Shown: positions 17,376-28,759, counted from the first letter of the stretch. The stretch: 64,000 nucleotides of DNA from Burkholderiales bacterium 39-55-53 (GCA_002282445.1 NCJK01000001.1:806001-870000), one strand, 5' to 3'. The notes: generated by a model from the letters alone, not told the origin. Numbers and translations are program-made.

Positions 17376-19769
17376 TTAGGCCTTGGGCTTGCAGGTGCGG
17401 TTGATTTCTTTGCGCAATGCAGCTTCAGACATAGGCTTAGACACATAGCCATCTGCGCCTGCCGCCATGAAGCGTTCGCGGTCCCCTGTCATGGCGTGGG
17501 CCGTGACCATCAACACGGTTGTGCGTGGCAATTCACGCTCGGCTTCGCGTTCGCGCCAAATTTTCAAGGCTGTCATACCATCCATCACCGGCATCATCAC
17601 ATCGAGCAGCACGACATCAAACGTCTCTTTGTCCAGACAGTTCAGTGCTTGTTGGCCGTCATTGGCCAAAACAAAGTGATGTCCCATGCGCTGCAACATG
17701 ATTTGCGCCAGCTTGCGGTTGATTTCATGATCCTCCACCAAAAGCACAGACAGTGGCCGCGTGGCCTTCTCGTGACCGTCTTGCGTCGTAGCGGCAGTTT
17801 CAGCGCCTGCTTGCGCCGATGCTGCTGACACACACTTTGCTGGAAAACGAATGGTGAAACACGCACCCTGCCCTGGTTTGCTCGCAGCCGATATGTCGCC
17901 GCCCATCAGCTGCATCAGGCTGCGCGTGATAGCCAAGCCCAATCCCGTGCCGCCATATGAACGGGTGATCGAACCATCCGCTTGGGTGAAGGGGCTAAAC
18001 AGCGCATCTTTTCTCGCGTTGTCAAAACCAATGCCGGTGTCTATCACCGACACCTCAATGTCGACCACCCCTTCTTGCGCCCCCAGGTACACCTTGGACT
18101 GAACAGTGACTTGGCCTTCATCTGTGAACTTGATGGCATTGCCGATCAAATTGGTCAGCACTTGGCGCATGCGCACTGGGTCCATCCAGACCAAATCGGG
18201 AAGGCTGGGGTCATTCTCAACCCGCAAATGAATTCCTTTGGCCTTCGCCAACTGTTCAAGTGAACGTGCGGTGTGGCGAATCAATTGCGCGGGACAAACC
18301 GCCAACTGTTCCAATTCCAAAGCACCCGCCTCGATTTTGGAGAAGTCCAAGATTTGATTGATGATGTTCAATAAATGACTGGCCGAGTCACGCGCCAGCG
18401 ACAAATACTCTTTTTGCACGTGGGTGTCGTTGGTCGTCATGTCCAATTCGGTCATCCCCAAAATGCCGTTCATGGGGGTACGAATTTCATGGCTCATATT
18501 GGCCAAGAATTCGCCTCGCATGCGGTTGGCTTGCTCTGCCTTGTTTTTGGCATCCACCAACAAATCTTGCGCGTGCTGAATGGCCGTGAAGTCCTGCATC
18601 ACACCAATGAAGAAATGGGCATCATCCACCCGCGTTTCACTGATGGTGACACGCACAGGAAAGAGTGCCCCGTCTTTACGCATCCCCTGCACCACACGGG
18701 GTTGGTTCATCAAGCGCTTGAGCCCTGTTTGCGCATAGGCATCTAAATAACCGTCATGCGCAGAACGTTCTTGCGGCTGCATCAAGATACTGATGTTTTG
18801 GCTGAGCAACTCTTTCTGCTGGTAACCAAATATTTCAGCTGTAGCGGCATTGCATTGAACAATCTGGCCTTTGGCATCTGACACCACAATGGCCTCTGGC
18901 ACAGACGTGAAAATGCTGTTGAGCTTGCTTTCGCTCAGACGTAACTCTTGCTCGACCAGCTGGCGATCTGCAATTTCTTGGTTGAGTCGTTGAATCGCGT
19001 CTTTTCGCTGCTCTGACAAATCACGCGCCACCATGAGCGAAGAGCGAACGCGCCCCACTGACACCCAAACCAGCATCAATCCGCCCAACAGCGCCACCAA
19101 CAACACGGTGAAGGTACGGGTCAACACATCGGTGGTGGCTGATTGCCATTGAGACACGGGCAAGACCACTTCTAGCGCCCCACGCACATCGCCAACCTTC
19201 CAGTCCGTCTTGGGCGAGTCTTTGTAATGGTTGTGGCAATTCACGCAGCCGGCCAACATGCGGTCTGCCTGTGCGTAGCGGAGCACACGCTGCCCATTCA
19301 AGATTTCTTCTCTAACGAATGGCTTTTCGGGATTGGCATTGAGGTGCTTCAAAGCTTGCGTCTGAAAGTCATCCAGCGACCGCTCTGCCGCACGCCAAGG
19401 AAATGGTAAGTCGCTGTAAAGCCGCACCTGAGTGCCCCCATCAACTTGAGACATGTAATGCCCCAGCTCGATCGTCAACGTGGCAGGAAGTGGCAAAGCG
19501 TTGTCGAGAGATTTGTAATCGTGTGTGATCACAACGCCAGCACTTGATGCTCGCGGCATTAACTCTTGAGTGTAAAAGTTACGAAATTGAGTTACCGACT
19601 CGGCATGAACTTGCGCACTCTCAGTTGCGTACTGAAAAACAACATGCTCACTTGATTGGTAGGTGTAAATGACTACGCCAATAGAAACAGCAGCCAAGGC
19701 AACACTGACCAATTGCAATGGCCAATGGGAAGATAGATGCCTTAAGTAACCAAAAAAGCGGATGAACAT
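17376..19769 (-). CDS. hybrid sensor histidine kinase with heme-c periplasmic domain
   Basis: A 797-residue inner-membrane hybrid kinase. TM1 is at about 17-36. The periplasmic DUF3365-like domain (about 45-210) contains a covalent heme motif CVNCH at 175-179. TM2 is at about 219-238. A PAS domain follows (about 280-400, IFTSVPEAIVVSDAKGQ). HisKA carries H427 (NMSHEIRTPMNG) and HATPase_c spans about 530-645 (N-box NLIGNAIKF, G-boxes DTGIGF and GGTGLGL). A C-terminal receiver domain has D723 (VVLLDVMMPVMDG). No cognate DNA-binding regulator is adjacent. The heme site suggests sensing of redox, O2 or NO. The operon order points to the fdh accessory genes, but a link is inference. Confidence 0.9.
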   Translation of the reverse strand: MFIRFFGYLRHLSSHWPLQLVSVALAAVSIGVVIYTYQSSEHVVFQYATESAQVHAESVTQFRNFYTQELMPRASSAGVVITHDYKSLDNALPLPATLTIELGHYMSQVDGGTQVRLYSDLPFPWRAAERSLDDFQTQALKHLNANPEKPFVREEILNGQRVLRYAQADRMLAGCVNCHNHYKDSPKTDWKVGDVRGALEVVLPVSQWQSATTDVLTRTFTVLLVALLGGLMLVWVSVGRVRSSLMVARDLSEQRKDAIQRLNQEIADRQLVEQELRLSESKLNSIFTSVPEAIVVSDAKGQIVQCNAATAEIFGYQQKELLSQNISILMQPQERSAHDGYLDAYAQTGLKRLMNQPRVVQGMRKDGALFPVRVTISETRVDDAHFFIGVMQDFTAIQHAQDLLVDAKNKAEQANRMRGEFLANMSHEIRTPMNGILGMTELDMTTNDTHVQKEYLSLARDSASHLLNIINQILDFSKIEAGALELEQLAVCPAQLIRHTARSLEQLAKAKGIHLRVENDPSLPDLVWMDPVRMRQVLTNLIGNAIKFTDEGQVTVQSKVYLGAQEGVVDIEVSVIDTGIGFDNARKDALFSPFTQADGSITRSYGGTGLGLAITRSLMQLMGGDISAASKPGQGACFTIRFPAKCVSAASAQAGAETAATTQDGHEKATRPLSVLLVEDHEINRKLAQIMLQRMGHHFVLANDGQQALNCLDKETFDVVLLDVMMPVMDGMTALKIWREREAERELPRTTVLMVTAHAMTGDRERFMAAGADGYVSKPMSEAALRKEINRTCKPKA

Positions 19770-19795
19770 CCAAGTGAAACCATGTGTTTTAATTA

Positions 19796-19824
19796 TTTAG
19801 ATTTAATTTTAACCGCAACATCAA
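19796..19824 (-). promoter_or_regulatory. possible sigma70 promoter of the sensor kinase gene
   Basis: On the minus strand a -35-like TTGATG (19819-19824) is followed after 17 bp by TCTAAA (19796-19801), about 26 bp before the kinase ATG, in an AT-rich gap. The match is four of six bases in each box, so this is tentative. Confidence 0.35.
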
Positions 19825-19855
19825 ACACACAAGGAAACGCCTTGAAACGCAAAAA

Positions 19856-20947
19856 TTAGGTTTCTTTTGAGATTTTGATACTTGGGAACTTGCTAGAAAA
19901 GTCTTTGGCTTTCGCGGCAATCTTCACAGCCACTTGGCGGGCAACCGCCTTGTAGATGCCTGCCACTTCGCCATCGGGGTCAGCCACCACCGTGGGCTTG
20001 CCGCTGTCGGCTTGTAGGCGGATTTGCATGTTGAGTGGCAACGCGCCTAGGTAGTCCATGCCGTATTGCGCGGCCATCTTCTTGCCGCCGTCTGCGCCAA
20101 AGATGTGTTCAATATGGCCGCAATTGGTACACACGTGCACGGCCATGTTCTCGACCAAGCCGAGGATGGGCACGCCCACCTTCTCAAACATCTTGATGCC
20201 CTTCTTGGCGTCAAGCAGAGCAATGTCTTGCGGCGTGGTCACGATGACCGAGCCCGTCATCGGCACGCGTTGGCTCAACGTGAGCTGAATGTCGCCCGTG
20301 CCTGGGGGCATGTCCACAATCAAATAGTCCAAGGCTTTCCAATTGGTTTGACGCAGCAACTGCTCTAGCGCTTGCGTGGCCATGGGGCCGCGCCAAATCA
20401 TGGCTTCGTCTTGGTCCACTAAGAAACCAATGGACATGACTTGCACGCCGTAGTTCTCGAGCGGGTCCATGGTTTGACCGTCGCTGCTCTCGGGGCGGCC
20501 TTCAATGCCCATCATCATGGGTTGGCTGGGGCCGTAAATATCGGCATCCAGCAAACCCACGCTTGCGCCTTCGGCAGCCAAGGCCAATGCCAAGTTCGCA
20601 GCGGTAGTGCTTTTGCCCACGCCGCCTTTGCCCGAGGCCACAGCGATGATGTTTTTGACTTGCGGCAACAAGGCCACGCCGCGCTGCGCGGCATGCGCCA
20701 CGATGTTGACGGTGATGTTGGCCGACACGTTTGCCACGCCCGCCACATTCTTGGCAGCAGCAATCAGCTCTTTGCGAAAACCTGCAATTTGGCTCTTGGC
20801 GGGGTAGCCCAACACCACGTCAAACGACACATCGCCGTCATTGATTTGAAGATTTTTCAGCGCCTTGCTGGTCACAAAATCTTTGCCCGTGTTGGGGTCG
20901 ATCACGGTTTGCAGGGCGGAGAGCAGGGTTTGTTCGTTCAAGGCCAT
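19856..20947 (-). CDS. apbC: iron-sulfur cluster carrier protein ApbC/Mrp
   Basis: A 363-residue cytosolic P-loop ATPase that carries and delivers [4Fe-4S] clusters. The N-terminal DUF59/MIP18-like domain (residues 1-80) precedes a deviant Walker A (SGKGGVGKSTTAANLAL) and Walker B/switch regions (DADIYGPSQP, DYLIVDMPPGTGD). The cluster-binding CxxC is present (VCTNCGH). The length and motifs are typical. It stands alone, ahead of the sensor kinase gene and behind the histidine phosphatase gene. The many Fe-S proteins of the nearby fdh locus are plausible clients, but this is general to the family. Confidence 0.95.
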   Translation of the reverse strand: MALNEQTLLSALQTVIDPNTGKDFVTSKALKNLQINDGDVSFDVVLGYPAKSQIAGFRKELIAAAKNVAGVANVSANITVNIVAHAAQRGVALLPQVKNIIAVASGKGGVGKSTTAANLALALAAEGASVGLLDADIYGPSQPMMMGIEGRPESSDGQTMDPLENYGVQVMSIGFLVDQDEAMIWRGPMATQALEQLLRQTNWKALDYLIVDMPPGTGDIQLTLSQRVPMTGSVIVTTPQDIALLDAKKGIKMFEKVGVPILGLVENMAVHVCTNCGHIEHIFGADGGKKMAAQYGMDYLGALPLNMQIRLQADSGKPTVVADPDGEVAGIYKAVARQVAVKIAAKAKDFSSKFPSIKISKET

Positions 20948-21037
20948 AAGAATTCTTTTTCATAAGGTTCAATGCGTGCAAGTCTAGCGCGGCGTGCTTG
21001 ACCGTTTGAAATGCAGGTCATCCCTGCGACTTGGCGG

Positions 21038-21613
21038 CTACAGAGGGCTGGGGTACCGCTTGGCGCTGATCAGCTTGCCTCGGGCATCAAACTGCACCAG
21101 CACCATGTCACCTGACCCCACGTGACTGCCCATGTAATCCAAGATGTTCACATGGTGGGTCACCAAAATCAGCGCTTTGTCACCTTTGGTCGGGCCTAGC
21201 TGGGCTAAGCGCTTTTGCAGCCGCTGTGTGTAATCAGCGGCCTCTTGCGATGCTTCAAAAAAAGAACCAATCGCTGGCTCCACCTCGGGCTGCCCGTAGC
21301 CCAACACGTTGGCGGTGTCTTTGCATCGACACCAAGGACTGGTCAAGACCATCGCCTTTTGAATGCCTTGGCTTTGCAGCCATTGCCCAGTGCGTATCGC
21401 TTGCTGCTTGCCCTGCCCGTCCAAATTGCGCTGCGTGCTGCAATCTGCCAAGCTGTAGCCGGCAGGGTCGCCAGTGCCAGGGGCCAAAGCATGGCGCATC
21501 AGGAGCGCGTAGTTCGGCAGTTTGAGTTTGTCAGCCAATTCACTACCCATGGCAGTGAGCGCCATAAAAGCGAGCGCAATAGCGGCTATGAGTTGCTTCA
21601 GCATCGAATGCAT
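21038..21613 (-). CDS. exported histidine phosphatase family protein
   Basis: A 191-residue protein with an N-terminal hydrophobic signal segment (LIAAIALAFMALTAMG) and a phosphoglycerate mutase-like fold. The catalytic motif is LLMRHALAPG (RHA instead of the common RHG). The second histidine is in LVTHHVN. Two cysteines in TSPWCRCKDT resemble members in which a disulfide is possible in the periplasm. The start is set at 21613, where ATGA overlaps the stop of the cupin gene. The substrate is unknown. Confidence 0.82.
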   Translation of the reverse strand: MHSMLKQLIAAIALAFMALTAMGSELADKLKLPNYALLMRHALAPGTGDPAGYSLADCSTQRNLDGQGKQQAIRTGQWLQSQGIQKAMVLTSPWCRCKDTANVLGYGQPEVEPAIGSFFEASQEAADYTQRLQKRLAQLGPTKGDKALILVTHHVNILDYMGSHVGSGDMVLVQFDARGKLISAKRYPSPL

Positions 21614-21891
21614 CAGTTCTTGCGCGCCACCCAATAAGCCGCCCCCTCAGCCCCATACCGCTCGTCATGTGGCACATTGGGCTCTAGCTCAAAGATAGCG
21701 CCAGGCTGCAGGTGCTGTGTGTGGCCATTCATGGTCAGCCACATCTCGCCACGGGTGAGAATGGCGTGCACGCCAAAGGCGTGGGTGTGGGTCTCTAGCA
21801 CGGTGTTGGGCGCCCATTCGCGCTCAATCACCTCATCAAAGCCAGCGGCTAAGGCTTTTTGGCGGAATTCGTCAAAGCTGGGTAAGTTCAT
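21613..21891 (-). CDS. small cupin-domain protein
   Basis: A 92-residue single-cupin protein. Metal-binding residues are visible as [18 protein letters not shown] and in the second strand [18 protein letters not shown]. Enzymes and sensors share this fold, so the function cannot be named. It lies upstream of and overlaps the phosphatase gene, and is divergent from metG across a 56-bp gap that must hold both promoters. Confidence 0.82.
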   Translation of the reverse strand: MNLPSFDEFRQKALAAGFDEVIEREWAPNTVLETHTHAFGVHAILTRGEMWLTMNGHTQHLQPGAIFELEPNVPHDERYGAEGAAYWVARKN

Positions 21892-21947
21892 CAGAGCATT
21901 CTGTAGGAACTAAAATCGCCCCCTTCGCCCTAAGGTCTTGCTTCCAA

Positions 21948-24089
21948 ATGTCCCAGCGCCAGCTATTTGTTACCACCGCCCTGCCCTACGCCAACGGCAA
22001 CTTCCACATCGGCCACATCATGGAGTACATCCAGGCCGACATCTGGGTGCGTTTCCAGCGAATGCAGGGCCACAAGGTCGATTTCGTGGGCGCGGACGAC
22101 ACACATGGCGCGCCCATCATGATTGCCGCCGAGAAGGCGGGCATCACCCCACAACAGTTTGTAGCCAACATCGCCGCAGGCCGCAAGCCCTATTTGGACG
22201 GCTTCCACATCCAGTTTGACAACTGGCACAGCACCGATGCGCCCGAGAACCACGAGCTGGCCCGCCAGATTTACCGTGACTTGCGCGACATCCCCGAATC
22301 TGAAGGCGGCTCGCTGATCGAGCGCCGCACGATTGACCAGTTCTTCGACCCCGAGAAGAACATGTTCTTGCCCGACCGCTTCATCAAAGGCGAGTGCCCC
22401 AAGTGCCACGCCCACGACCAGTACGGCGACAACTGCGAAGTGTGCGGCGCGGTCTACGCCCCCACCGACCTCATCAACCCGTTCTCAGCCTTGTCGGGCG
22501 CTAAGCCTGAACTGAAGAGCTCAGAACATTTCTTCTTCAAGCTGTCTGACCCACGCTGTGTGGCGTTCTTAGAGAAGTGGACACAAGACGGCAAGCTGCA
22601 ACCCGAAGTGGCCAACAAGGTCAAAGAGTGGTTCACCGTGCGCACCAACCCCGATGGCACAACCAGCGAAGGCTTGGGCGATTGGGACATCTCGCGTGAT
22701 GCGCCTTACTTTGGCATCGAAATTCCAGACGCACCGGGCAAATACTTTTATGTGTGGCTCGACGCGCCTGTGGGCTACTTGGCTTCATTGAAAAACTTGC
22801 TCGACAAGCGCGGCGAGAGCTACGACGCCTATATGGCCAATGACAAGCTGGAGCAATACCACTTCATCGGCAAAGACATCGTCACGTTCCACACGCTGTT
22901 CTGGCCCGCCATGCTGCACTTCAGCGGCCGCAAAACACCCAACAACGTGTTTGTGCACGGCTTCCTCACTGTCAACAACGGCGAGAAGATGAGCAAGAGC
23001 CGTGGCACGGGCCTCGACCCGCTCAAGTACCTCAGCCTCGGCATGAACCCCGAGTGGCTGCGCTACTACTTGGCAGCCAAGCTGAACAACAAGAATGAAG
23101 ACGTGGACTTCAATGCCGACGACTTCATGCAGCGCGTGAACAGCGACATGATTGGCAAATACGTCAACATTGCTAGCCGCACCTCTGGCTTCATCACCAA
23201 GAAGTTTGCGGGTCAATTGGCTTCAGGCTATGAGAACAGCTTGCAAGAAATGCAATTGCTCAGCTTGTTTGCAGACACGCTGCCTGGCGTTCGCAAAGCC
23301 ATCGAAGCCCGCGACTATTCCAAAGCACTGCGCGACGTGATGATGCTCACCGACCGCGCCAACGAATACGTGAGTGAACGCGCGCCTTGGGACTTGTCCA
23401 AGCACGCAGACAAACAAGATGAGTTGCACACCGTGTGCTCATTCAGCTTGGTCATGTTCAAGTTGCTCACACTTGCGCTCAAGCCCATCCTGCCCGACAC
23501 CGCGCAGAAGGTGGAACAGTTCTTCAACATTGCGCCGCTCACTTGGGCCGATGCAGAAAACCTGCTCATCACACCCGAAGGCGAACAAGCTGCCAACTGC
23601 ATCAGCCCTGCCGCCATGATGGGCGGCCACACCATCAACGCTTACCAACACCTCATGCAACGCGTCACCCCCGAACAACTCGAAGCCTTGTTTGAGCCAC
23701 CAGCCGTGGTGGAAGAAAAAGTCACGCCAGGCGGCGAAGAGATCGCCCCCACCATCAGCATCGATGACTTTGCCAAAGTCGATTTGCGCATTGCCGAAAT
23801 CGTCAACTGCGAAGCGGTGGAAGGCTCCACCAAACTGTTGCGCCTCACGCTTGATGTGGGCGAAGGTAAAACGCGCAATGTGTTTAGCGGCGTGGCCAGC
23901 ATGTACAAACCCGAAGACCTCAAAGGCAAGCTCACCGTGATGGTGGCTAACTTGGCCCCACGCAAGATGAAGTTTGGCGTGTCTGAAGGCATGGTGCTCG
24001 CCGCCAGCCATGCAGACGAGAAGGCCGAGCCCGGCATTTATGTGCTGCACCCTTGGCCCGGCGCAAAACCCGGTATGCGTATCCATTAA
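21948..24089 (+). CDS. metG: methionyl-tRNA synthetase
   Basis: A 713-residue class I aminoacyl-tRNA synthetase charging tRNA-Met. The HIGH motif appears as [11 protein letters not shown] near the N-terminus. A zinc knuckle follows (CPKC...CEVCG). The KMSKS motif is intact ([10 protein letters not shown]). The C-terminal 110 residues form a Trbp111-like tRNA-binding domain ([16 protein letters not shown] onward), so this is the long dimeric form. The stop codon is part of a short palindromic repeat that precedes the SulP gene. Confidence 0.98.
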   Translation: MSQRQLFVTTALPYANGNFHIGHIMEYIQADIWVRFQRMQGHKVDFVGADDTHGAPIMIAAEKAGITPQQFVANIAAGRKPYLDGFHIQFDNWHSTDAPENHELARQIYRDLRDIPESEGGSLIERRTIDQFFDPEKNMFLPDRFIKGECPKCHAHDQYGDNCEVCGAVYAPTDLINPFSALSGAKPELKSSEHFFFKLSDPRCVAFLEKWTQDGKLQPEVANKVKEWFTVRTNPDGTTSEGLGDWDISRDAPYFGIEIPDAPGKYFYVWLDAPVGYLASLKNLLDKRGESYDAYMANDKLEQYHFIGKDIVTFHTLFWPAMLHFSGRKTPNNVFVHGFLTVNNGEKMSKSRGTGLDPLKYLSLGMNPEWLRYYLAAKLNNKNEDVDFNADDFMQRVNSDMIGKYVNIASRTSGFITKKFAGQLASGYENSLQEMQLLSLFADTLPGVRKAIEARDYSKALRDVMMLTDRANEYVSERAPWDLSKHADKQDELHTVCSFSLVMFKLLTLALKPILPDTAQKVEQFFNIAPLTWADAENLLITPEGEQAANCISPAAMMGGHTINAYQHLMQRVTPEQLEALFEPPAVVEEKVTPGGEEIAPTISIDDFAKVDLRIAEIVNCEAVEGSTKLLRLTLDVGEGKTRNVFSGVASMYKPEDLKGKLTVMVANLAPRKMKFGVSEGMVLAASHADEKAEPGIYVLHPWPGAKPGMRIH

Positions 24090-24108
24090 TTGGGTTCTGA
24101 CCCCGATT
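24087..24108 (+). repeat. REP-like palindrome carrying the metG stop codon
   Basis: TAATTGGG, a spacer with TTCTGAC, then CCCGATT (one T-G pair in the stem). The first TAA is the metG stop. A T-run (TTTTTT) follows, so on this strand it could also terminate transcription. A near-identical copy lies at 39197-39220. Similar GGGTCAGA-type sequences are common in betaproteobacterial genomes as far as I recall. Confidence 0.65.
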
Positions 24109-24112
24109 TTTT

Positions 24113-25795
24113 ATGAACCTATCTGCCCTGAATTTCTTTCGACCCCGCGTTGTAGAAGCGTTAAAGGGCTACAACCGCGAGCGCTTGCTCAAGGATGTGG
24201 GGGCAGGTTTGACCGTGGGTGTGGTGGCGTTGCCGCTGGCCATGGCGTTTGCCATTGCGTCAGGGCTCAAGCCCGAGGCGGGTTTGTTCACCGCCATCAT
24301 TGCGGGCTTTTTGATTTCTGCGTTGGGCGGCAGTCGCGTTCAGATTGGCGGGCCAGCGGGCGCGTTCATCGTTATCGTCTATGGCATCTTGGAGCGCTAT
24401 GGCTTGGCCAACCTCATCATCGCCACCGCCATGTCAGGCGTGATTTTGTTTGTCATGGGCTTGCTGCGCTTTGGCACGCTGATTCGCTTTATTCCGGTGG
24501 CCGTGGTGATTGGCTTTACCAACGGCATTGCCGTGCTCATTGCGGTGTCGCAGCTCAAAGACTTCTTGGGCCTCGACATCGCCACCATGCCTGCTGACTT
24601 TTTCAGCATTCTGCGCACCCTGTCCGACAACCTGCACACGCTGAATCCACAAGCGTTTGGCTTGGCTTTGGGCTGCTTGGTGTTTTTGGTGGCGTGGCAG
24701 TTTGTCATGCCCAGCTTCAGCGCACAGCACCCACGCGCCAAAAAGCTCAGTGTCATCCCTGGCTCTATCTTGGTGCTGGTATTGGCCTCGGTCATCAGCG
24801 CGGTGTTTGGCTTGCAAGTCGAGACCATTGCCTCGCGCTTTGGCGGCATTCCGAGTGGCTTGCCTACTTTTGAATGGCCCACCTTCAGCTGGGAAACCGC
24901 CAAGTTTTTACTCATCCCTGCACTGACCTTGGCTTTGCTGGGCTCGATCGAGTCGTTGTTGTGTGCCCGCGTGGCGGATCAAATGATGGCCGACACCGAA
25001 TACGGCGACCGCCACGATGCCAACCAAGAACTGATGGCCCAAGGCATTGCCAATCTCGTCACCCCATTCTTTGGCGGCATGCCCGCCACCGGCACGATTG
25101 CCCGCACAGTGACGAATGTGAAAAACGGCGGCAACAGCCCAGTGGCCGGCATGGTGCATGCGCTCACCTTGCTGCTGGTGGTCTTGGTGGCTGCACCATT
25201 GGCAGGCAGTGTGCCCTTGGCGGCTCTGTCTGCCATTTTGATGTTTGTGGCTTGGAACATGGGCGAGTGGCGTGAGTTTGTGCATCTGCGCCAATTCCGC
25301 TTGCCTTACCGTGCAACCTTGCTGGCTGTGTTCTTTTTGACCGTCATCGTTGATCTGACGGTGGCCGTGCAAGTGGGCTTGATTGCCGCTTGCATCACCT
25401 TTATCTACCGCATCTCTAGCTTGACGCGCGCTGAAACCGTGCAGCCCGAGCAACACCCCGAGTTGGTGGGCCACACCCAAGCGGTCCATGCACACCGTTT
25501 GTACGGTGCTTTGTTCTTTGGCGCGGTCAAATTGATTGAAGAAATCGAAGAGCACCTGCCCACCCATGCCGTGGTGCTGGACCTGAAAAACCTCATCTAC
25601 ATCGACACTTCGGGCGCAGACGCCTTGATGGCCTTGGTGCGTACCTGCCGCAAAAAACATGTGCGCTTGATCATCTGCGGCTTGGCCCACCAGCCGCTGG
25701 ACATGGTGCAGCGCTGCGGCCTGCCCCAAGCCCTGGCCAGCCAGGATTTGGTACCCGATCTGACCCAAGGCTTGGCCACCGCCCTCGGTCGCTAA
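24113..25795 (+). CDS. SulP family anion transporter with STAS domain
   Basis: A 560-residue inner-membrane transporter of the SLC26/SulP family. About 11-14 hydrophobic helices cover residues 25-425 (LTVGVVALPLAMAFAIASG, GSRVQIGGPAGAFIVIVYG, IGFTNGIAVLIAVSQL). A C-terminal STAS domain runs from about 450 (HAVVLDLKNLIYIDTSGADALMALV). Family members move sulfate, bicarbonate or dicarboxylates; nothing here settles the substrate. It starts 23 bp after metG and only just after the palindromic repeat. A second, different SulP gene lies at 36026-37690. Confidence 0.9.
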   Translation: MNLSALNFFRPRVVEALKGYNRERLLKDVGAGLTVGVVALPLAMAFAIASGLKPEAGLFTAIIAGFLISALGGSRVQIGGPAGAFIVIVYGILERYGLANLIIATAMSGVILFVMGLLRFGTLIRFIPVAVVIGFTNGIAVLIAVSQLKDFLGLDIATMPADFFSILRTLSDNLHTLNPQAFGLALGCLVFLVAWQFVMPSFSAQHPRAKKLSVIPGSILVLVLASVISAVFGLQVETIASRFGGIPSGLPTFEWPTFSWETAKFLLIPALTLALLGSIESLLCARVADQMMADTEYGDRHDANQELMAQGIANLVTPFFGGMPATGTIARTVTNVKNGGNSPVAGMVHALTLLLVVLVAAPLAGSVPLAALSAILMFVAWNMGEWREFVHLRQFRLPYRATLLAVFFLTVIVDLTVAVQVGLIAACITFIYRISSLTRAETVQPEQHPELVGHTQAVHAHRLYGALFFGAVKLIEEIEEHLPTHAVVLDLKNLIYIDTSGADALMALVRTCRKKHVRLIICGLAHQPLDMVQRCGLPQALASQDLVPDLTQGLATALGR

Positions 25796-25833
25796 AATCT
25801 TCACAACACCCAGATATTCCTAGGAAACCCACC

Positions 25834-26037
25834 ATGTCGATTTTTCAGCGTGACCACTACACCTCTGATGCCACTCAGTTCATCGAGTCGCTCAAGGCCA
25901 AGAACCCTCAGCTCGAAAAAGCCCAGCGCGATGGCCGCGCTTTGCTGTGGGACAAACAAGTGAACACCGAAATCCAGCAAGACACCCAAGCTGGCCGCGT
26001 GGCGCAAAAGCCGTACGTGTACCAAACCAACGCTTAA
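25834..26037 (+). CDS. DUF3460 family small protein
   Basis: A 67-residue protein beginning MSIFQRDHYTSDATQFI, the pattern of the DUF3460 family, which occurs in betaproteobacteria next to scpA. It is hydrophilic and probably helical, with no signal or cofactor motif. It ends 8 bp before the proposed scpA start, so the two are likely co-translated. Its function is unknown; a link to chromosome segregation is suggested only by position. Confidence 0.85.
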   Translation: MSIFQRDHYTSDATQFIESLKAKNPQLEKAQRDGRALLWDKQVNTEIQQDTQAGRVAQKPYVYQTNA

Positions 26038-26045
26038 AGCATTCC

Positions 26046-26897
26046 GTGCATCCTGCCGACACCACCCTGCCTAACGACGAGGCACACATCGCCTCTGTCA
26101 TGCCAGAGGTGATCGACAACGTGGCCGTGGCCCGCCTGTATGGCGAGCCACTGTTTGCCATGCCGCAGGATTTGTACATCCCGCCAGACGCGCTGGAAGT
26201 TTTCCTCGAGGCCTTCCAAGGCCCGCTGGATTTGCTGCTGTACCTCATCCGCAAGCAAAACTTCAACATCCTCGACATCCCCATGGCCGCGCTCACGCGC
26301 CAGTACCTGAGCTACGTCGACGAGATTCGCAGCCGCAACCTAGAGCTTGCCGCCGAATACCTGCTGATGGCCGCCATGCTGATTGAAATCAAATCACGCA
26401 TGCTGCTGCCGCCCAAGAAAGTGGCTGAAGGCCAAGAGCCCGAAGACCCACGTGCCGAGCTGGTGCGCCGCCTGCTCGAATACGAGCAAATGAAGCTCGC
26501 CGCCGCCAAGCTCAACGAAGTGCCGCAGTTTGGCCGCGATTTCTTGCGTGCACAGGTCTACATCGAGCAATCGCTGCAGCCACGCTTTCCGGATGTGCAT
26601 GTGGTCGAGTTACAGCAAGCTTGGGCCGACATCTTGAAGCGTGCCAAGCTGGTGCAGCACCACAAAATCAGCCGTGAAGAACTGTCGGTGCGCGAGCACA
26701 TGAGCATCGTGCTCAAGCACTTACAAGGCAAACGCTTTGTCGAGTTTGAAAACCTGTTCAATCCCGAACAAGGTGTGCCCGTGCTGGTGGTGACCTTCAT
26801 CGCCCTGCTTGAGCTGGCCAAAGAAACGCTGATTGAAATCACACAGGCTGAGGCTTTTGCCCCTATTTACGTGCGCTTGGCCTACACACCTACATAA
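26046..26897 (+). CDS. scpA: segregation and condensation protein ScpA
   Basis: Kleisin subunit of the SMC-ScpAB condensin, which bridges SMC heads. The conserved N-terminal SMC-binding part is clear ([35 protein letters not shown]), followed by helices with [19 protein letters not shown] and a C-terminal winged-helix segment ([13 protein letters not shown]). The start is uncertain. GTG at 26046 follows the DUF3460 stop closely; ATG at 26100 would begin [15 protein letters not shown]-like and also fits. The open frame further upstream lies inside DUF3460 and is rejected. scpB and smc are not in this window. Confidence 0.9.
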   Translation: MHPADTTLPNDEAHIASVMPEVIDNVAVARLYGEPLFAMPQDLYIPPDALEVFLEAFQGPLDLLLYLIRKQNFNILDIPMAALTRQYLSYVDEIRSRNLELAAEYLLMAAMLIEIKSRMLLPPKKVAEGQEPEDPRAELVRRLLEYEQMKLAAAKLNEVPQFGRDFLRAQVYIEQSLQPRFPDVHVVELQQAWADILKRAKLVQHHKISREELSVREHMSIVLKHLQGKRFVEFENLFNPEQGVPVLVVTFIALLELAKETLIEITQAEAFAPIYVRLAYTPT

Positions 26898-26920
26898 TCT
26901 GCCCAACCCTTGAGGCAACT

Positions 26921-27793
26921 ATGAGCAACACCCACGCTTCGCCCTACGGCACTTTGCCCCCCGCGTCCCCCGTCGCCGCCCGCAAGCCCATCAGCTTGCC
27001 CCGCTTGAACGAGCTGCGCGCCCGTGGTGAAAAAATCACCATGCTCACCGCCTACGACGCCACCTTTGCCGCCGTGGCCGATGCCGCTGGCGTGGAATGC
27101 ATCTTGGTCGGTGACTCGCTGGGCATGGTCTGCCAAGGCCTCACCAGCACCGTGGGCGTGACCCTAGACACCATGCGCTACCACGTCGAAAGCGTGGCCC
27201 GTGGCATCCGCCGCGTGCAAGGCACGGCTTGGATCATTGGCGACCTGCCCTTTGGCAGCTACCAAGAATCCAAAGAGCAAGCCCTACGCAGCGCAACGGT
27301 TCTGATGCAAGCGGGTGCTCACATGATCAAGCTCGAAGGCGGCGGTTGGACCACCGACATCGTGCACTTCCTTGTAGAGCGCGGCATCCCCGTCTGCGCC
27401 CATTTGGGCCTGACCCCACAAACCGTGCACGCCCTAGGCGGCTACCGCGTGCAAGGCCGTGGCGACTCGGCCACCAAACTGCGCCTAGAAGCCATTGCCC
27501 TTCAAGACGCAGGCGCCAGCATGCTGGTGCTGGAGATGGTGCCCGAACCACTGTCGACCGCCCTCACGCAAGAGCTGCCCACTTGCCACACCATCGGCAT
27601 AGGCGCCGGCAACGGCACGGCTGGCCAAGTGCTGGTCATGCACGACATGCTGGGCGTCAACTTGGGCAAGAACCCCAAGTTCGTGCACAACTTCATGGAA
27701 GGCCAAGCCAGCGTGCAAGCCGCCATGAGCGCCTATGTGGCTGCCGTCAAGGACGGCACTTTCCCCGACAACGCCAAACACGCTTGGGAATAA
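26921..27793 (+). CDS. panB: 3-methyl-2-oxobutanoate hydroxymethyltransferase
   Basis: A 290-residue TIM-barrel enzyme transferring a hydroxymethyl group from methylene-THF to ketoisovalerate, the first committed step to pantothenate. The family motifs are present: [59 protein letters not shown], and [21 protein letters not shown]. The protein has a short Pro/Ala-rich N-terminal extension of about 25 residues. It is followed 18 bp later by panC, the usual pair. Confidence 0.97.
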   Translation: MSNTHASPYGTLPPASPVAARKPISLPRLNELRARGEKITMLTAYDATFAAVADAAGVECILVGDSLGMVCQGLTSTVGVTLDTMRYHVESVARGIRRVQGTAWIIGDLPFGSYQESKEQALRSATVLMQAGAHMIKLEGGGWTTDIVHFLVERGIPVCAHLGLTPQTVHALGGYRVQGRGDSATKLRLEAIALQDAGASMLVLEMVPEPLSTALTQELPTCHTIGIGAGNGTAGQVLVMHDMLGVNLGKNPKFVHNFMEGQASVQAAMSAYVAAVKDGTFPDNAKHAWE

Positions 27794-28675
<882 letters not shown>

Positions 28676-28725
28676 TTTCTCGTAAGAAAACATCGGTAAA
28701 TAAAAGTAATTAAAACTAGAATAAA

Positions 28726-28731
28726 TATAAT
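28726..28731 (+). promoter_or_regulatory. possible -10 box in AT-rich gap after panC
   Basis: A consensus TATAAT lies 29 bp before the ATG of the winged-helix gene in a strongly AT-rich 84-bp gap. No good -35 is found at 16-18 bp, so an activator or an alternative arrangement may be needed. Confidence 0.4.
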
Positions 28732-28759
28732 TTCTTTAACATTTTCAAATGTCATATTC

